Shown: positions 16,115-23,972, counted from the first letter of the stretch. The stretch is DNA of 41,840 nucleotides from JAAYBY01 sp964465385 (GCA_964465385.1 CAYXIM010000003.1:1-41840), one strand, 5' to 3'. The notes: generated from the letters alone by a model not told the origin. A program made the numbers and translations.

Positions 16115-18486
16115 AGCTCTTGCTGGCTCAATCTGCCGGTTTTTGCTTCGGCGTCCAAAAGGCGGTGGAAGCGGCCTACCGGACCGTTGAGCAACCCAGA
16201 TCACCCGGCGACCCGCCGGTTGTCATGCTGGGGGAATTGATCCACAACCGCCAGGTGGTTGCCTCCCTCAACCAGCAGGGCATGCAAACGGTCCATGCCA
16301 TTGCGGATATCCAGCCGGGCTCGACGGTCCTGATCCGGGCCCACGGGGTGTCGCCGGAGGTGCTGGACCTGTTGACAGACAAGGGTTGTTCGGTGGTCGA
16401 TTGCACCTGCTCTTTTGTCACCAAGATCCACCGCATTGTCCAGCGGGCCTGCAGCCAGGGTAAAGGGGTCATCATCGCCGGCACACCGGGCCATCCGGAA
16501 GTGGCCGGTATTGATGGGCACTGCGGCAACCAGGGGCACTTGTTGACGTCAGCCGAGGAGGCGCAGGCGACTGACTTTGAAGACAAAGACTGGATATTAG
16601 TCGCACAAACCACCTTTTCATTCGCAGAATACCAGAAAATCCGGGAGATTCTCCAGAAAAAAATTGCAAAGTTACAGATTTTTGATACAATATGTATTAC
16701 GACTGAAGATCGGCAAAAAGAAGCCAGCGAAATCGCGAAACAGGCGGATTTGATGCTAGTCATTGGCAGTTCCGGCAGTTCCAACACCCGAAAATTGCTT
16801 GAAATCTGTCACAGTCAATGTGGGTGGACAGTTCTTGTTGAAGACCCCGAACAGATTCATGCCCTGGTTCGTGAACACGATCTGAGGCAGTTGACGGTTG
16901 GGGTCACGGCAGGGGCGTCTACGCCAGAACGTATAATCAGGGAGGTTATTCAGGCGATGACGGAGCAAGAAGTCAAGCAGAATGAGTTGGAAGGCCGTGA
17001 GGAGACCCAACAGGACATTCAGGCAGAAGTGAACGAGCAAACGCAAGAAACAGCAGTGGACGAAACGGAGCAGGTGGTCGAAGAGACTGAAGCGGTTACC
17101 GAAACGGTTGTTGAAGACGTTGCAGAAGAAGCCACAGAGGAAGAAACCACACAGGCCCTTGAGCCAGAAGCTGAGCAGGAGCCAGCCCCGACGGAAGCGG
17201 TTGAAGCCGAAGAAGCGGCCGCTGAAGAAGAAGCTGAGCCTGAAGCAGCAACACAGGAGCCGGCCGCTGAAGAAGAGGCTGAGCCCGAAACGGCTGACGA
17301 GGAACCGGCTGCTGAAGCAGTGGCCCAGACCGAGGAGGAGCCGGCCGCTCAAGAGACGGACGAAGACGAGACGGACGATTCGAACAACGGTGACATCAGC
17401 TTTACTGATTTTATCGACAACATTCCGCAACTCAAACGCGGCATCACGGTTCGAGGCACCATCATCCGTTACGACAACGAGTTCGTCTATGTCGATGTGC
17501 GTGACAAATCTGAAGGGCGTATCCCCAAGCATGAATTTGACGGAGACCCTGATTTTGATCTGGACGAAGCCGTAGCCACCCACAAAGAAATTGATGTCTA
17601 TGTGCGTAACATCCGTAATTCCGACATGGGCAAGGAGATTGTCCTGTCCAAGGCACGCGTTGATTTCACCAAGTACAAGGGCCTGATCGAAGAGGCTTTC
17701 CAGGAGAAAACACCCATCTCGGTCAAGATTGTCAACGTGGTCAAAGACGGCGTGATTGCCAGCTATGGCGGCGTCGACATTTACGTCCACCGCACCCAGC
17801 TGGAAATGGGTATCGTGGATGACCTGGAGCCCTACCGCGGACAAACCATGGACATCCTGGTCACCCAGTTTGATCCCGACAAGAAGCGACTGCGCGTGTC
17901 CGGTTCCCGCCGGGCCCTGCTGTCTCTGGAACGCCGTGAAAAAGCCGAAGAGCTGTGGCAGACCATTGCTGTGGGCGATGAGTACAACGGCATTGTGCGC
18001 AGCCTGACGGACTTTGGTGCCTTTGTGGACATCGGTGGTGTTGACGGGCTGGTTCATATTTCTGAACTGTCCTGGCAGCGCATCCGGCACCCATCAGAAG
18101 TGGTGTCGGTTGGTGATGAGATTCCTGTGCGCGTCAAGGATTTCGATCCGGATCGCAAGCGGATTTCCCTGGGCTACAAGAAAGCGGAAGACGACCCCTA
18201 CCACGATGTCGAATCGCGTTTCCCTGTTGGGTCTATTGTGCGTGGCACCGTGGTCCGCATGTTCCCCTTCGGCGCCTTTGTTGAAATCGCACCGGGTGTG
18301 GATGCCCTGTGTCATATTTCGCAGATCTCAAACGTCCGGCTCAACAAACCGGATGAGGTCCTGTCTGAAGGCATGGAGATTGATGCCCGGGTTCTGGAAG
18401 TCAGCAATGACACCCGCCGCATCAGCATCAGCATCAAGGAAGTGGAGCCCATCAACCCGCCAGGTTATGAGGACGACTATTTCTGA
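16111..18486 (+). CDS. ispH-rpsA: Fusion of HMBPP reductase (IspH) and ribosomal protein S1
   Basis: A 791-residue two-part protein. Residues 1-285 are IspH/LytB, the last MEP-pathway enzyme, making IPP and DMAPP. Its three iron-sulfur cysteines are Cys12 (GFCFGV), Cys100 (CTCSFV) and Cys195 (DTICITTEDRQ), with His45, His78 and His128 at substrate-site positions. Residues about 286-430 are a highly acidic low-complexity linker with repeated EPAAEEEAEPE-like units. Four S1 RNA-binding domains follow at about 440-512, 531-603, 616-690 and 702-777. Such fusions are known in Clostridia. A possible internal start with AGGGAGG is at 16957, exactly at the junction, so S1 may also be made separately (inference). 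Bases from about 16570 to 16960 are AT-richer than the flanks. Confidence 0.95.
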   Translation: MKLLLAQSAGFCFGVQKAVEAAYRTVEQPRSPGDPPVVMLGELIHNRQVVASLNQQGMQTVHAIADIQPGSTVLIRAHGVSPEVLDLLTDKGCSVVDCTCSFVTKIHRIVQRACSQGKGVIIAGTPGHPEVAGIDGHCGNQGHLLTSAEEAQATDFEDKDWILVAQTTFSFAEYQKIREILQKKIAKLQIFDTICITTEDRQKEASEIAKQADLMLVIGSSGSSNTRKLLEICHSQCGWTVLVEDPEQIHALVREHDLRQLTVGVTAGASTPERIIREVIQAMTEQEVKQNELEGREETQQDIQAEVNEQTQETAVDETEQVVEETEAVTETVVEDVAEEATEEETTQALEPEAEQEPAPTEAVEAEEAAAEEEAEPEAATQEPAAEEEAEPETADEEPAAEAVAQTEEEPAAQETDEDETDDSNNGDISFTDFIDNIPQLKRGITVRGTIIRYDNEFVYVDVRDKSEGRIPKHEFDGDPDFDLDEAVATHKEIDVYVRNIRNSDMGKEIVLSKARVDFTKYKGLIEEAFQEKTPISVKIVNVVKDGVIASYGGVDIYVHRTQLEMGIVDDLEPYRGQTMDILVTQFDPDKKRLRVSGSRRALLSLERREKAEELWQTIAVGDEYNGIVRSLTDFGAFVDIGGVDGLVHISELSWQRIRHPSEVVSVGDEIPVRVKDFDPDRKRISLGYKKAEDDPYHDVESRFPVGSIVRGTVVRMFPFGAFVEIAPGVDALCHISQISNVRLNKPDEVLSEGMEIDARVLEVSNDTRRISISIKEVEPINPPGYEDDYF
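16664..16691 (+). promoter_or_regulatory. Possible internal promoter within ispH for the S1 part
   Basis: TTGCAA (16664-16669) and TACAAT (16686-16691), spacer 16, with an upstream TGA giving an extended -10. It lies in an AT-richer stretch about 270 bases before the internal ATG at 16957. Chance occurrence in AT-rich coding sequence cannot be excluded. Confidence 0.35.
16939..16959 (+). promoter_or_regulatory. Possible internal ribosome-binding site and start at the IspH/S1 junction
   Basis: AGGGAGG (16939-16945) precedes an in-frame ATG (16957-16959, codon 283) by 11 bases. The codon lies at the expected C-terminal end of IspH and would yield the acidic linker plus S1 domains. The AGGGAGG encodes conserved Arg-Glu of IspH, so it may be coincidental. 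Confidence 0.4.
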
Positions 18487-18554
18487 TGCCTCGACCCATC
18501 CCATAAAAAGCCACCCCTGAGGCCCTTGTCTCAAGGGGTTACAAGCTCTAACAC

Positions 18555-18594
18555 AATCGGCATAGCCGCTGCGGCGGCTATGCCGATTTTTATA
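18555..18594 (+). terminator. Strong terminator after ispH-rpsA
   Basis: A perfect 15-bp stem (arms 18555-18569 and 18574-18588) with loop TGCG, followed by TTTTTAT overlapping the arm end. The stem also pairs well on the opposite strand. Confidence 0.95.
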
Positions 18595-18969
18595 GCCCAT
18601 GCGGGACAAACAGCCACAACCCACACCAGATGGTGCGGGTAACATTTTCATCATCATGAAAGAAAGAAATGAAAGAACGAGCAGCATTAAAGATGTTGTT
18701 CATGATGAGGTGGGTTTTATTGCTTGCAGCAAACATGAAATGGGCATCGATCAAACGTCTAGCCAGGTTTCATATTTATCGGCCTCTAAAGAAACAAGAG
18801 CACGAGATTTTGAGCGCCAGGAGCAATCAAAGCTAACCATGAGAAGATCGTACGCTCCCTCGATGGCTTGACCGGTGATTCAGCAGGTGTCAGGCACAAA
18901 AATGTACGTGACGGGTTGTTGTCATGACCCCTTTTTGACTGCCTGCTCTTTTGTTCCTGCCTGTGACAC
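18595..18969. other. Gene-poor, AT-richer intergenic region
   Basis: Between the ispH-rpsA terminator and the convergent peptidase gene no gene can be supported. From about 18640 to 18960 the GC content is visibly lower than in the surroundings. A 71-codon frame at 18656-18871 has no ribosome site and no recognised family. The right end carries an imperfect inverted repeat at 18887-18969. The patch may be the decayed remains of an inserted element (inference). Confidence 0.5.
18887..18969. repeat. Imperfect inverted repeat next to the peptidase stop codon
   Basis: GTGTCAGGCA (18887-18896) faces TGCCTGTGACAC (18958-18969), pairing with a two-base bulge around 61 bases. The inside contains a second weak pairing (GTGAC near 18908 with GTCAT near 18921). 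The right arm abuts the stop codon of the minus-strand peptidase. It could be a transposon-like end, a small hairpin element, or part of that gene's terminator. Confidence 0.4.
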
Positions 18970-20322
18970 TCAACGGCTCAAGGCCATCAGGGCCCGGTGG
19001 TAGATGACCGATGACGCCAGCCAGTGGTCGATGGAGATGGATTCACCGGCCTGGTGGAAGGTGTCGGGCTCACCGGGAAAGCTGCTGCCAAAAGCGACCA
19101 GGTTGGGCATGCTCCGGGCATAGGTGCCGCCGCCCATGGCCAGTGGCTGGGTGACATGACCGGTGGCTTGCGTGTAGACATCCATGAGGGTCTGAACCAG
19201 GAAAGAATCGCGCGGGACGTGGAGGGGGGGCAGGTGGTCGAGGGCTTTGAGCGCCAGGCCCCAGCGGTCGGCTGCCTTGGCCAAAGCTGCCCACAGCCAG
19301 TCAAACGAGCGGGTCACCGGGTAACGGATATCCAGGGTCAACCGGGCGCCGTTGGGGTCCAGCAGCAGCTTGCCTGCGTTGAGGGTCAAGGGGCCGGTCT
19401 CATCCTCACTGATAAGCCCCAGGCCTTCACCCCGCCAGCTGGTGCCGATGGCCTGCTGGTAGAAGCTGACAAAGGGGTGGTCCAGGCCTGCCGCTGACAG
19501 GCGTTCAAAGGCCGCCTGCATGGCCAGGCTGATGGCATTTTGGCCGGCCCAGGGGGTGCTGGCATGTCCGATGGCCCCGGTGTGGGTCACGGTCAGGTCG
19601 CTTTGTCCGGGCCGCGCAAAGGTCAAGGTGCAGCTGCCAGGGATCATGTTGGCGCTGCTGCCGCCCTGGGCGCCCACCAGGCGCAAGGGATCTGTCGCTG
19701 CCTGGCCACCCGTGTAAACCAGTTCCAGCCAGCACAGGCCTTTTTCAGCATAGACAACCGGAAAAGAGGCGTCGGGTGTGAAGCCGGCCTGGGGGACTTC
19801 AGCCACCTGGACGTAGTGGGCCATGCACGAGCTGCCCCGCTCTTCATCCAGGCCGACGATCAGGCGGATGCGGCCCTTGGGTTTAAAGCCGCTGTCCATG
19901 AGTTCTTTCATGGCGTAAAGCACAGCGACAGCCGGGCCTTTGTCGTCTGCCGTGCCCCGGCCGATGATGCGGTCAGCGGTCACCTGTGGCTGGAAGGGGT
20001 CGCTCGTCCAGCCGTCGCCAGCCGGCACCACGTCCAGGTGGCACAGGGCTGCGATCAGGGGATCTCCAGAGCCAAACTCCACGGTGCCGGCCCGGTTGTC
20101 CAGGTTGACGGTCCGAAAACCCAAGGCGCCGGCCCGCTTTAAAAACCAGTCCAGGGCCCGGGCCGTCTCCCGGCCGTAGGGTGCACCCGGTAGGGGATCA
20201 GCTGCCACGCTGGGGATGGCACACAGGGCCACCAGGTCTGAGACCATGTCTGCTCGCCGGTGGGCCATGGCCTGGGCCAGCTGGCGGATCCTGGCTGCTT
20301 GTGGCTGCTTGTCGGGGGTCAT
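18970..20322 (-). CDS. M20-family dipeptidase (PepV-like)
   Basis: A 450-residue zinc peptidase of the M20A/PepV group, cytoplasmic and acting on dipeptides or N-terminal residues. The metal-site motifs are complete: CHLDVVP (His95, Asp97), GTADDKGP (Asp126/127), LDEERGSS (Glu160/161) and DASFPVVYAEKG (Asp184), the last being typical of PepV. A lid/dimer domain follows (about 190-330) and the final His near the C-terminus is in DTFHQAGE. GAGGAGG precedes the ATG, and the start overlaps the upstream gene's stop (ATGA), so both are one unit read on the minus strand. Confidence 0.92.
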   Translation of the reverse strand: MTPDKQPQAARIRQLAQAMAHRRADMVSDLVALCAIPSVAADPLPGAPYGRETARALDWFLKRAGALGFRTVNLDNRAGTVEFGSGDPLIAALCHLDVVPAGDGWTSDPFQPQVTADRIIGRGTADDKGPAVAVLYAMKELMDSGFKPKGRIRLIVGLDEERGSSCMAHYVQVAEVPQAGFTPDASFPVVYAEKGLCWLELVYTGGQAATDPLRLVGAQGGSSANMIPGSCTLTFARPGQSDLTVTHTGAIGHASTPWAGQNAISLAMQAAFERLSAAGLDHPFVSFYQQAIGTSWRGEGLGLISEDETGPLTLNAGKLLLDPNGARLTLDIRYPVTRSFDWLWAALAKAADRWGLALKALDHLPPLHVPRDSFLVQTLMDVYTQATGHVTQPLAMGGGTYARSMPNLVAFGSSFPGEPDTFHQAGESISIDHWLASSVIYHRALMALSR

Positions 20323-20822
20323 GGCAGCATCGCCTCCTCGTCTTGTGCCGGGCTCTGGGCCGGCTGGGTGAAATCGATCAGGTCCGCGTCCCGGCAGCCT
20401 GCGTGCAGGGGGCAGTACAGACCCATATAAAGGCCCTGGCTCTCGGCAGGCTGGCCACAGACCAGGCAGCGGTCAGCCGGGACCCCATTCAGGGACAAGA
20501 TCCCCGACAGGTGGCCCAGAAAGTCTTCCAGCTTGTCTGCCGACAGGGGAAGGAGGCCTGACTTGAGGCGCACGCACAGGAAGTTATCGCTGATGGAGAC
20601 ATTAAACAGCTGCAGCTGCTTGCTGTTTTCGTCCAGGTAGCGGCTGACAGCCGCCAGGGCCCCCGGCTCGATGCCTGCCAGGGGCGTGATAAAGGCCGTG
20701 AAGCCCTTGCCATCGACCAGGGAAAACAAATAGCCGTTGTAGCTGCCAAAGACCAGGTCATCTTCGGTCCGGTGGGTCCAATCCAGCCGCTTGGCCAGGG
20801 TCATAAGGGATTTGGATATCAT
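20319..20822 (-). CDS. Uncharacterised protein with a possible zinc site, upstream of pepV-like gene
   Basis: I do not recognise the family. The 167-residue product has an alpha/beta N-terminal part with alternating hydrophobic strands (VFGSYNGYLFSLVDGKGFTAFI) and a cysteine cluster near the C-terminus: Cys119, Cys122, Cys137, His140 and Cys143, spaced as in small zinc-binding modules. No signal peptide or membrane segment is seen. A GAGGG nine bases upstream supports the ATG. The stop overlaps the peptidase start, so the two are coupled, and a -10 element lies about 35 bases upstream. Function unknown. Confidence 0.8.
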   Translation of the reverse strand: MISKSLMTLAKRLDWTHRTEDDLVFGSYNGYLFSLVDGKGFTAFITPLAGIEPGALAAVSRYLDENSKQLQLFNVSISDNFLCVRLKSGLLPLSADKLEDFLGHLSGILSLNGVPADRCLVCGQPAESQGLYMGLYCPLHAGCRDADLIDFTQPAQSPAQDEEAMLP

Positions 20823-20855
20823 AGGTGAAGGCCCTCGCTTTCATGCTCTCGGATC

Positions 20856-20886
20856 ATTATACCGTGAAAGGGGCCGGCCCTGTAAA
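20856..20886 (-). promoter_or_regulatory. Putative promoter of the minus-strand peptidase unit
   Basis: On the minus strand TATAAT (20861-20856) has TTTACA upstream (20886-20881) with a long 19-base spacer. The -10 is good and the spacing is suboptimal. Confidence 0.5.
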
Positions 20887-20910
20887 GGCTTGTTAAAAAA
20901 GCGCGGGGCA

Positions 20911-20936
20911 GGCAACTGAATAAGGCAACTGAAAAA
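20911..20936. repeat. 13-bp tandem direct repeat upstream of the rpsB promoter
   Basis: GGCAACTGAATAA (20911-20923) is followed directly by GGCAACTGAAAAA (20924-20936), 12 of 13 positions identical. It ends 11 bases before the rpsB -35 element. Confidence 0.7.
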
Positions 20937-20947
20937 GGCTGGTCTGG

Positions 20948-20976
20948 TTGCCAGCACCAGGGAAACGTGGTACAAT
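20948..20976 (+). promoter_or_regulatory. Promoter of rpsB-tsf
   Basis: TTGCCA (20948-20953) and TACAAT (20971-20976), 17-base spacer, with TGG directly before the -10 (extended -10). Confidence 0.8.
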
Positions 20977-20999
20977 CGTCAAGGTTTACCAAATACACA

Positions 21000-21050
21000 C
21001 ATGGGACAAGAACCCTGTTGCCAGCCAAAACGGCCAGGCACACACCCATG
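21000..21050 (+). promoter_or_regulatory. Structured leader of rpsB, possible S2 autoregulatory element
   Basis: CATGGG (21000-21005) can pair with CCCATG (21045-21050), enclosing a hairpin TGCCAGCC/GGCCAGGCA (21019-21040). The leader runs about 90 bases from the promoter to the start. Many ribosomal protein genes carry such autoregulatory folds; I cannot match this to a known family. Confidence 0.3.
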
Positions 21051-21074
21051 GCGGAAAAACAGGAGGACACATCT

Positions 21075-21839
21075 ATGGCTGTAATCAGCATGAAACAACT
21101 GCTCGAATCGGGTGTTCATTTCGGGCACCAGACGCGCCGTTGGAACCCCAAGATGGCCGAGTACATCTACACAGAGCGTAACGGCATCTACATCATCGAC
21201 CTTCAAAAAACCGTCCGGAAAATCGAAGAGGCCTACCTTTATGTGCGTCAGGTCGCCATGAACGGCGGGACCGTCTTGTTTGTCGGGACCAAAAAACAGG
21301 CCCAGGACTCCATTCGTGAGGAAGCCGAGCGCTGTGACATGTTTTACATCAACAACCGCTGGCTGGGTGGCACGCTGACCAACTTTGTCACCATCCGCAA
21401 GCGCATCCAGCGGCTGGCTGAACTCCGGGATATGGAAGCTGACGCAAGCTTCGAGCAGCTGCCCAAAAAAGAAGTGGCCAAGCTGCGCCTGGAGATGGAA
21501 AAACTGGAAAAAAACCTGGGCGGCATCGCCCAGATGGAGCGCCTGCCCGATTGCGTCTTCGTGGTTGACCCCCGCAAAGAACACATTGCGGTTCGTGAGG
21601 CCCGCCGCTTGGGCATCCCCATCGTCGGCATCGTGGACACCAACTGCGACCCTGACGAAGTGGACTATATCATTCCCGGAAACGACGACGCCATCCGTGC
21701 GGTCAAGCTGATCGCCGGCAAGATGGCTGATGCCGTCCTGGAAGGTCGCCAGGGCGAACAGGACCAGGCTGCCCCGCAAGAGGCCCAGGAAGCTGAGGCT
21801 GACGCGCAAGCGGCACAAGAAGAGGCAGCGCAAGCATAA
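21075..21839 (+). CDS. rpsB: 30S ribosomal protein S2
   Basis: A 254-residue S2 protein of the small ribosomal subunit. The start ATG follows AGGAGGA; the family opening MKQLLESGVHFGHQTRRWNPKM begins at residue 6 and is complete. IDLQKTV, FVGTKKQAQDSI, NNRWLGGTLTNF, FVVDPRKEHIAVREA and DTNCDPDEVDYIIPGNDDAIR follow in the usual order. The C-terminal 25 residues form an acidic Gln/Glu/Ala tail, a common variable feature. It has its own extended -10 promoter and is followed 14 bases later by tsf. Confidence 0.98.
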   Translation: MAVISMKQLLESGVHFGHQTRRWNPKMAEYIYTERNGIYIIDLQKTVRKIEEAYLYVRQVAMNGGTVLFVGTKKQAQDSIREEAERCDMFYINNRWLGGTLTNFVTIRKRIQRLAELRDMEADASFEQLPKKEVAKLRLEMEKLEKNLGGIAQMERLPDCVFVVDPRKEHIAVREARRLGIPIVGIVDTNCDPDEVDYIIPGNDDAIRAVKLIAGKMADAVLEGRQGEQDQAAPQEAQEAEADAQAAQEEAAQA

Positions 21840-21853
21840 CGCGGAGGTGTACC

Positions 21854-22501
21854 ATGGCTATCAGCATTGAATTAATTAAAGAGTTACGCGCCAAAACCGG
21901 CTCAGGCATGATGGATTGCAAACGGGCCCTGGTTGAAACAAATGGCGATATTGAAAAAGCGATTGACTGGCTGCGGGAAAAAGGCATCGCCTCGGCAGAC
22001 AAGAAAATGTCACGGATTGCCGCAGAAGGCATTGTGGATGCCTACATCCATGCCGGTGGCCGCGTCGGCGTCCTGATCGAAGTCAACATTGAAACGGACT
22101 TTGCGGCCAAGAACGAAGCCTTCCAGCAAATGGTCCGGGACATTGCCATGCAGGTTGCGGCCATGAACCCCCTGTGGGTGTCCCGCGACGAGGTGCCGGC
22201 TGAAGCCCTGGACCGGGAGCGCGATGTGGTGCGCAACCAGGCCCTCAACGAAGGCAAACCGGAAAAAATCGTTGACAAGATCGTGGAAGGCCGCCTGAGC
22301 AAGTTCTATCAGGAAAACTGCCTGCTGGAGCAGCCCTTCGTCAAAGACGAGGACAAGACCGTTGAAACCCTGGTCAAAGAGATGATCGCCCACATCGGCG
22401 AAAACATTTCGGTGCGGCGCTTTGTCCGCTTTGAACTGGGTGAGGGCTTGCAAAAGCGAGAGGAGAACTTCGCTGAAGAGGTTATGAAACAGGTTCAATA
22501 A
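21854..22501 (+). CDS. tsf: Elongation factor Ts
   Basis: Nucleotide exchange factor for EF-Tu. The 215-residue length matches the short Gram-positive/clostridial type with a single core repeat. The N-terminal UBA-like domain (ELIKELRAKTGSGMMDCKRAL, residues 6-26) and the TDFAAKNEAF motif (about 80-89) that contacts EF-Tu are intact. GCGGAGG stands before the ATG. An intrinsic terminator follows within nine bases of the stop. Confidence 0.98.
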   Translation: MAISIELIKELRAKTGSGMMDCKRALVETNGDIEKAIDWLREKGIASADKKMSRIAAEGIVDAYIHAGGRVGVLIEVNIETDFAAKNEAFQQMVRDIAMQVAAMNPLWVSRDEVPAEALDRERDVVRNQALNEGKPEKIVDKIVEGRLSKFYQENCLLEQPFVKDEDKTVETLVKEMIAHIGENISVRRFVRFELGEGLQKREENFAEEVMKQVQ

Positions 22502-22509
22502 CAACCATC

Positions 22510-22537
22510 AAGGGCATGCAGGACATGCCCTTTTTTT
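22510..22537 (+). terminator. Terminator between tsf and pyrH
   Basis: AAGGGCATG, loop CAGGA, CATGCCCTT with TTTTTTT: a short but textbook intrinsic terminator, ending 13 bases before the pyrH start. It probably lets only part of rpsB-tsf transcription reach pyrH. Confidence 0.85.
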
Positions 22538-22550
22538 AAGGGGGGATACC

Positions 22551-23273
22551 ATGAAAGCAGCCTATCGACGCATCTTGCTCAAGCTCAGCGGTGAAGCCCT
22601 GGCGGGCGAGCAGGGCTTTGGCCTGGACAGCGACACGCTTAAACGCCTGGGACAGACCATCTGCAAGCTGACCGAGCTGGGGGTCCAGGTGGCCATTGTG
22701 GTTGGCAGCGGCAACTTCTGGCGCGGCCGGACCAGTGAAGACATGGACCGGGTCACGGCAGACCACATGGGCATGCTGTGCACCGCGGTCAATGCGCTGG
22801 CCCTGTCCGATGCCCTGGAGCAGGCTGGTGCCGTCACCCGGGTCCAAAGCGCCATTGAAATGCGCCAGATCGCCGAACCCTACATCCGCAAGCGGGCCAT
22901 CCGCCACCTGGAAAAGGGTCGGGTCGTTGTCTTCGCCAGCGGCACCGGCAACCCCTTTTTCACAACCGACACGGCTGCGGCCCTGCGGGCCTCAGAGATT
23001 GAGGCCGACATCATGTTCAAGGCCACCCTGGTCGACGGGGTCTACGACAAGGACCCCAAGGTCCACGCAGATGCGGTCCGCTTTGAACAGATCAGCCACG
23101 ACCAGGTGCTGCAGCTGGGCCTCAAGGTCATGGACGCCACGGCGGCTGCCCTTTGCCGCGACAACCACATGACCATCGGCGTCTTCAGCCTGGCAGACCC
23201 GGACAACATTTTGCGCATGGCCTGCGGCCATCCCATCGGCACCATCATCCGCTCGGATTCGTTGAACAATTGA
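22551..23273 (+). CDS. pyrH: Uridylate kinase
   Basis: Converts UMP to UDP; bacterial hexameric amino-acid-kinase family. Typical segments are RILLKLSGEALAG (residues 6-18), VVGSGNFWRGR (about 47-57), DHMGMLCTAVNALAL (about 70-84), FASGTGNPFFTTDTAAALRA (about 125-144) and DGVYDKDPK (about 162-170). The length of 240 is normal. In many Firmicutes UMP kinase is controlled by GTP and UTP. It lies directly behind the tsf terminator, with AAGGGGGG before the ATG, and its 3' end contains the frr promoter. Confidence 0.97.
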   Translation: MKAAYRRILLKLSGEALAGEQGFGLDSDTLKRLGQTICKLTELGVQVAIVVGSGNFWRGRTSEDMDRVTADHMGMLCTAVNALALSDALEQAGAVTRVQSAIEMRQIAEPYIRKRAIRHLEKGRVVVFASGTGNPFFTTDTAAALRASEIEADIMFKATLVDGVYDKDPKVHADAVRFEQISHDQVLQLGLKVMDATAAALCRDNHMTIGVFSLADPDNILRMACGHPIGTIIRSDSLNN

Positions 23274-23290
23274 TACGAGTCGGCTATAAT
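23262..23290 (+). promoter_or_regulatory. Promoter of frr within the end of pyrH
   Basis: TTGAAC (23262-23267) and TATAAT (23285-23290) at 17-base spacing. The -35 lies in the last codons of pyrH. It has the same -35 hexamer and spacing as the promoter at 10031. Confidence 0.85.
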
Positions 23291-23326
23291 AACGCCAACA
23301 GAGCCTGTTTCAAGGGGGGGTAACCT

Positions 23327-23899
23327 ATGGCCATGATCCAACTGACCAAAGACAGCCTGACACCGTACCGGGACAAAATGAGAAAGACCATCCAGTTCCT
23401 CAAAGACAACTTCAACGCCATCCGGGCCGGCCGGGCCAACCCACATGTGCTGGACCGGGTGACCATCGATTACTACGGGGTCCCAACCCCCATCAACCAG
23501 GTGGCCAATGTCCAGATACCGGAAGCGCGCATGATCACGCTAACACCCTGGGACCCGGGCACCCTCAAGCAGATTGAACGGGCCATCCAGGCCTCGGACA
23601 TCGGCATCAACCCCAACAACGATGGCAAAATGCTTCGCCTGATCTTTCCGCCACTGACCGAAGAACGTCGACGCGACCTGGTCAAAGGCATCAACCGCGA
23701 TGCGGAAGACGCCAAAGTTGCCGTCCGCAACATCCGTCGCGAAGCCCTGGACAAATACCGGGGCCACCTCAAACAAAAAGAACTGACCGAAGACACCATG
23801 GCCGACGTGGAAAAACAGGTCCAGGAGCTGACCGACCGCTACGTGGCCCAGATCGATGACCTGGTCACAGAAAAAGAAAAGGACCTCATGGAGCTATGA
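23327..23899 (+). CDS. frr: Ribosome recycling factor
   Basis: Splits post-termination ribosomes together with EF-G. The 190-residue product has the family marks IRAGRANPHVLDRVTIDYYGVPTP in two parts (about 28-50), TLTPWDPGTLKQIERAI (about 72-88) and RDLVKGINRDAEDAKVAVRNIRREA (about 118-142). The ATG follows AAGGGGGG; a second ATG two codons later is possible. It is preceded by its own promoter and followed by a hairpin before uppS. Confidence 0.97.
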   Translation: MAMIQLTKDSLTPYRDKMRKTIQFLKDNFNAIRAGRANPHVLDRVTIDYYGVPTPINQVANVQIPEARMITLTPWDPGTLKQIERAIQASDIGINPNNDGKMLRLIFPPLTEERRRDLVKGINRDAEDAKVAVRNIRREALDKYRGHLKQKELTEDTMADVEKQVQELTDRYVAQIDDLVTEKEKDLMEL

Positions 23900-23929
23900 G
23901 GCCAGGCGATCACCGTTCAACCAGACACC

Positions 23930-23960
23930 AACCGGGCGATGGCCGCCCGGTTCTTCTTTC
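23930..23960 (+). terminator. Hairpin between frr and uppS
   Basis: AACCGGGCG (23930-23938) pairs perfectly with CGCCCGGTT (23944-23952), followed by a pyrimidine run TCTTCTTTC with only moderate T content. Likely a partial terminator. Confidence 0.6.
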
Positions 23961-23972
23961 AGGGGGCTGAAC

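Noticed and set aside
16891..16937. TTGACG (16891) and TATAAT (16932) as a promoter for the S1 part
   Set aside because: The spacing is 35 bases, far too long for a sigma-A promoter; no other -35 fits this TATAAT.
17150..17390. The repetitive acidic segment as a separate tandem-repeat element or misassembly
   Set aside because: It is in-frame, codes for a Glu/Ala/Pro-rich linker with varied codons, and joins two intact domains.
16111..18486. The ispH-rpsA join as an assembly or frameshift error
   Set aside because: The frame is continuous through an acidic linker of about 140 residues, and such fusions are well known in Clostridia.
18656..18871. Small 71-codon gene in the AT-richer spacer
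   Set aside because: No ribosome-binding site, no recognised family, and it lies after a very strong terminator without a visible promoter.
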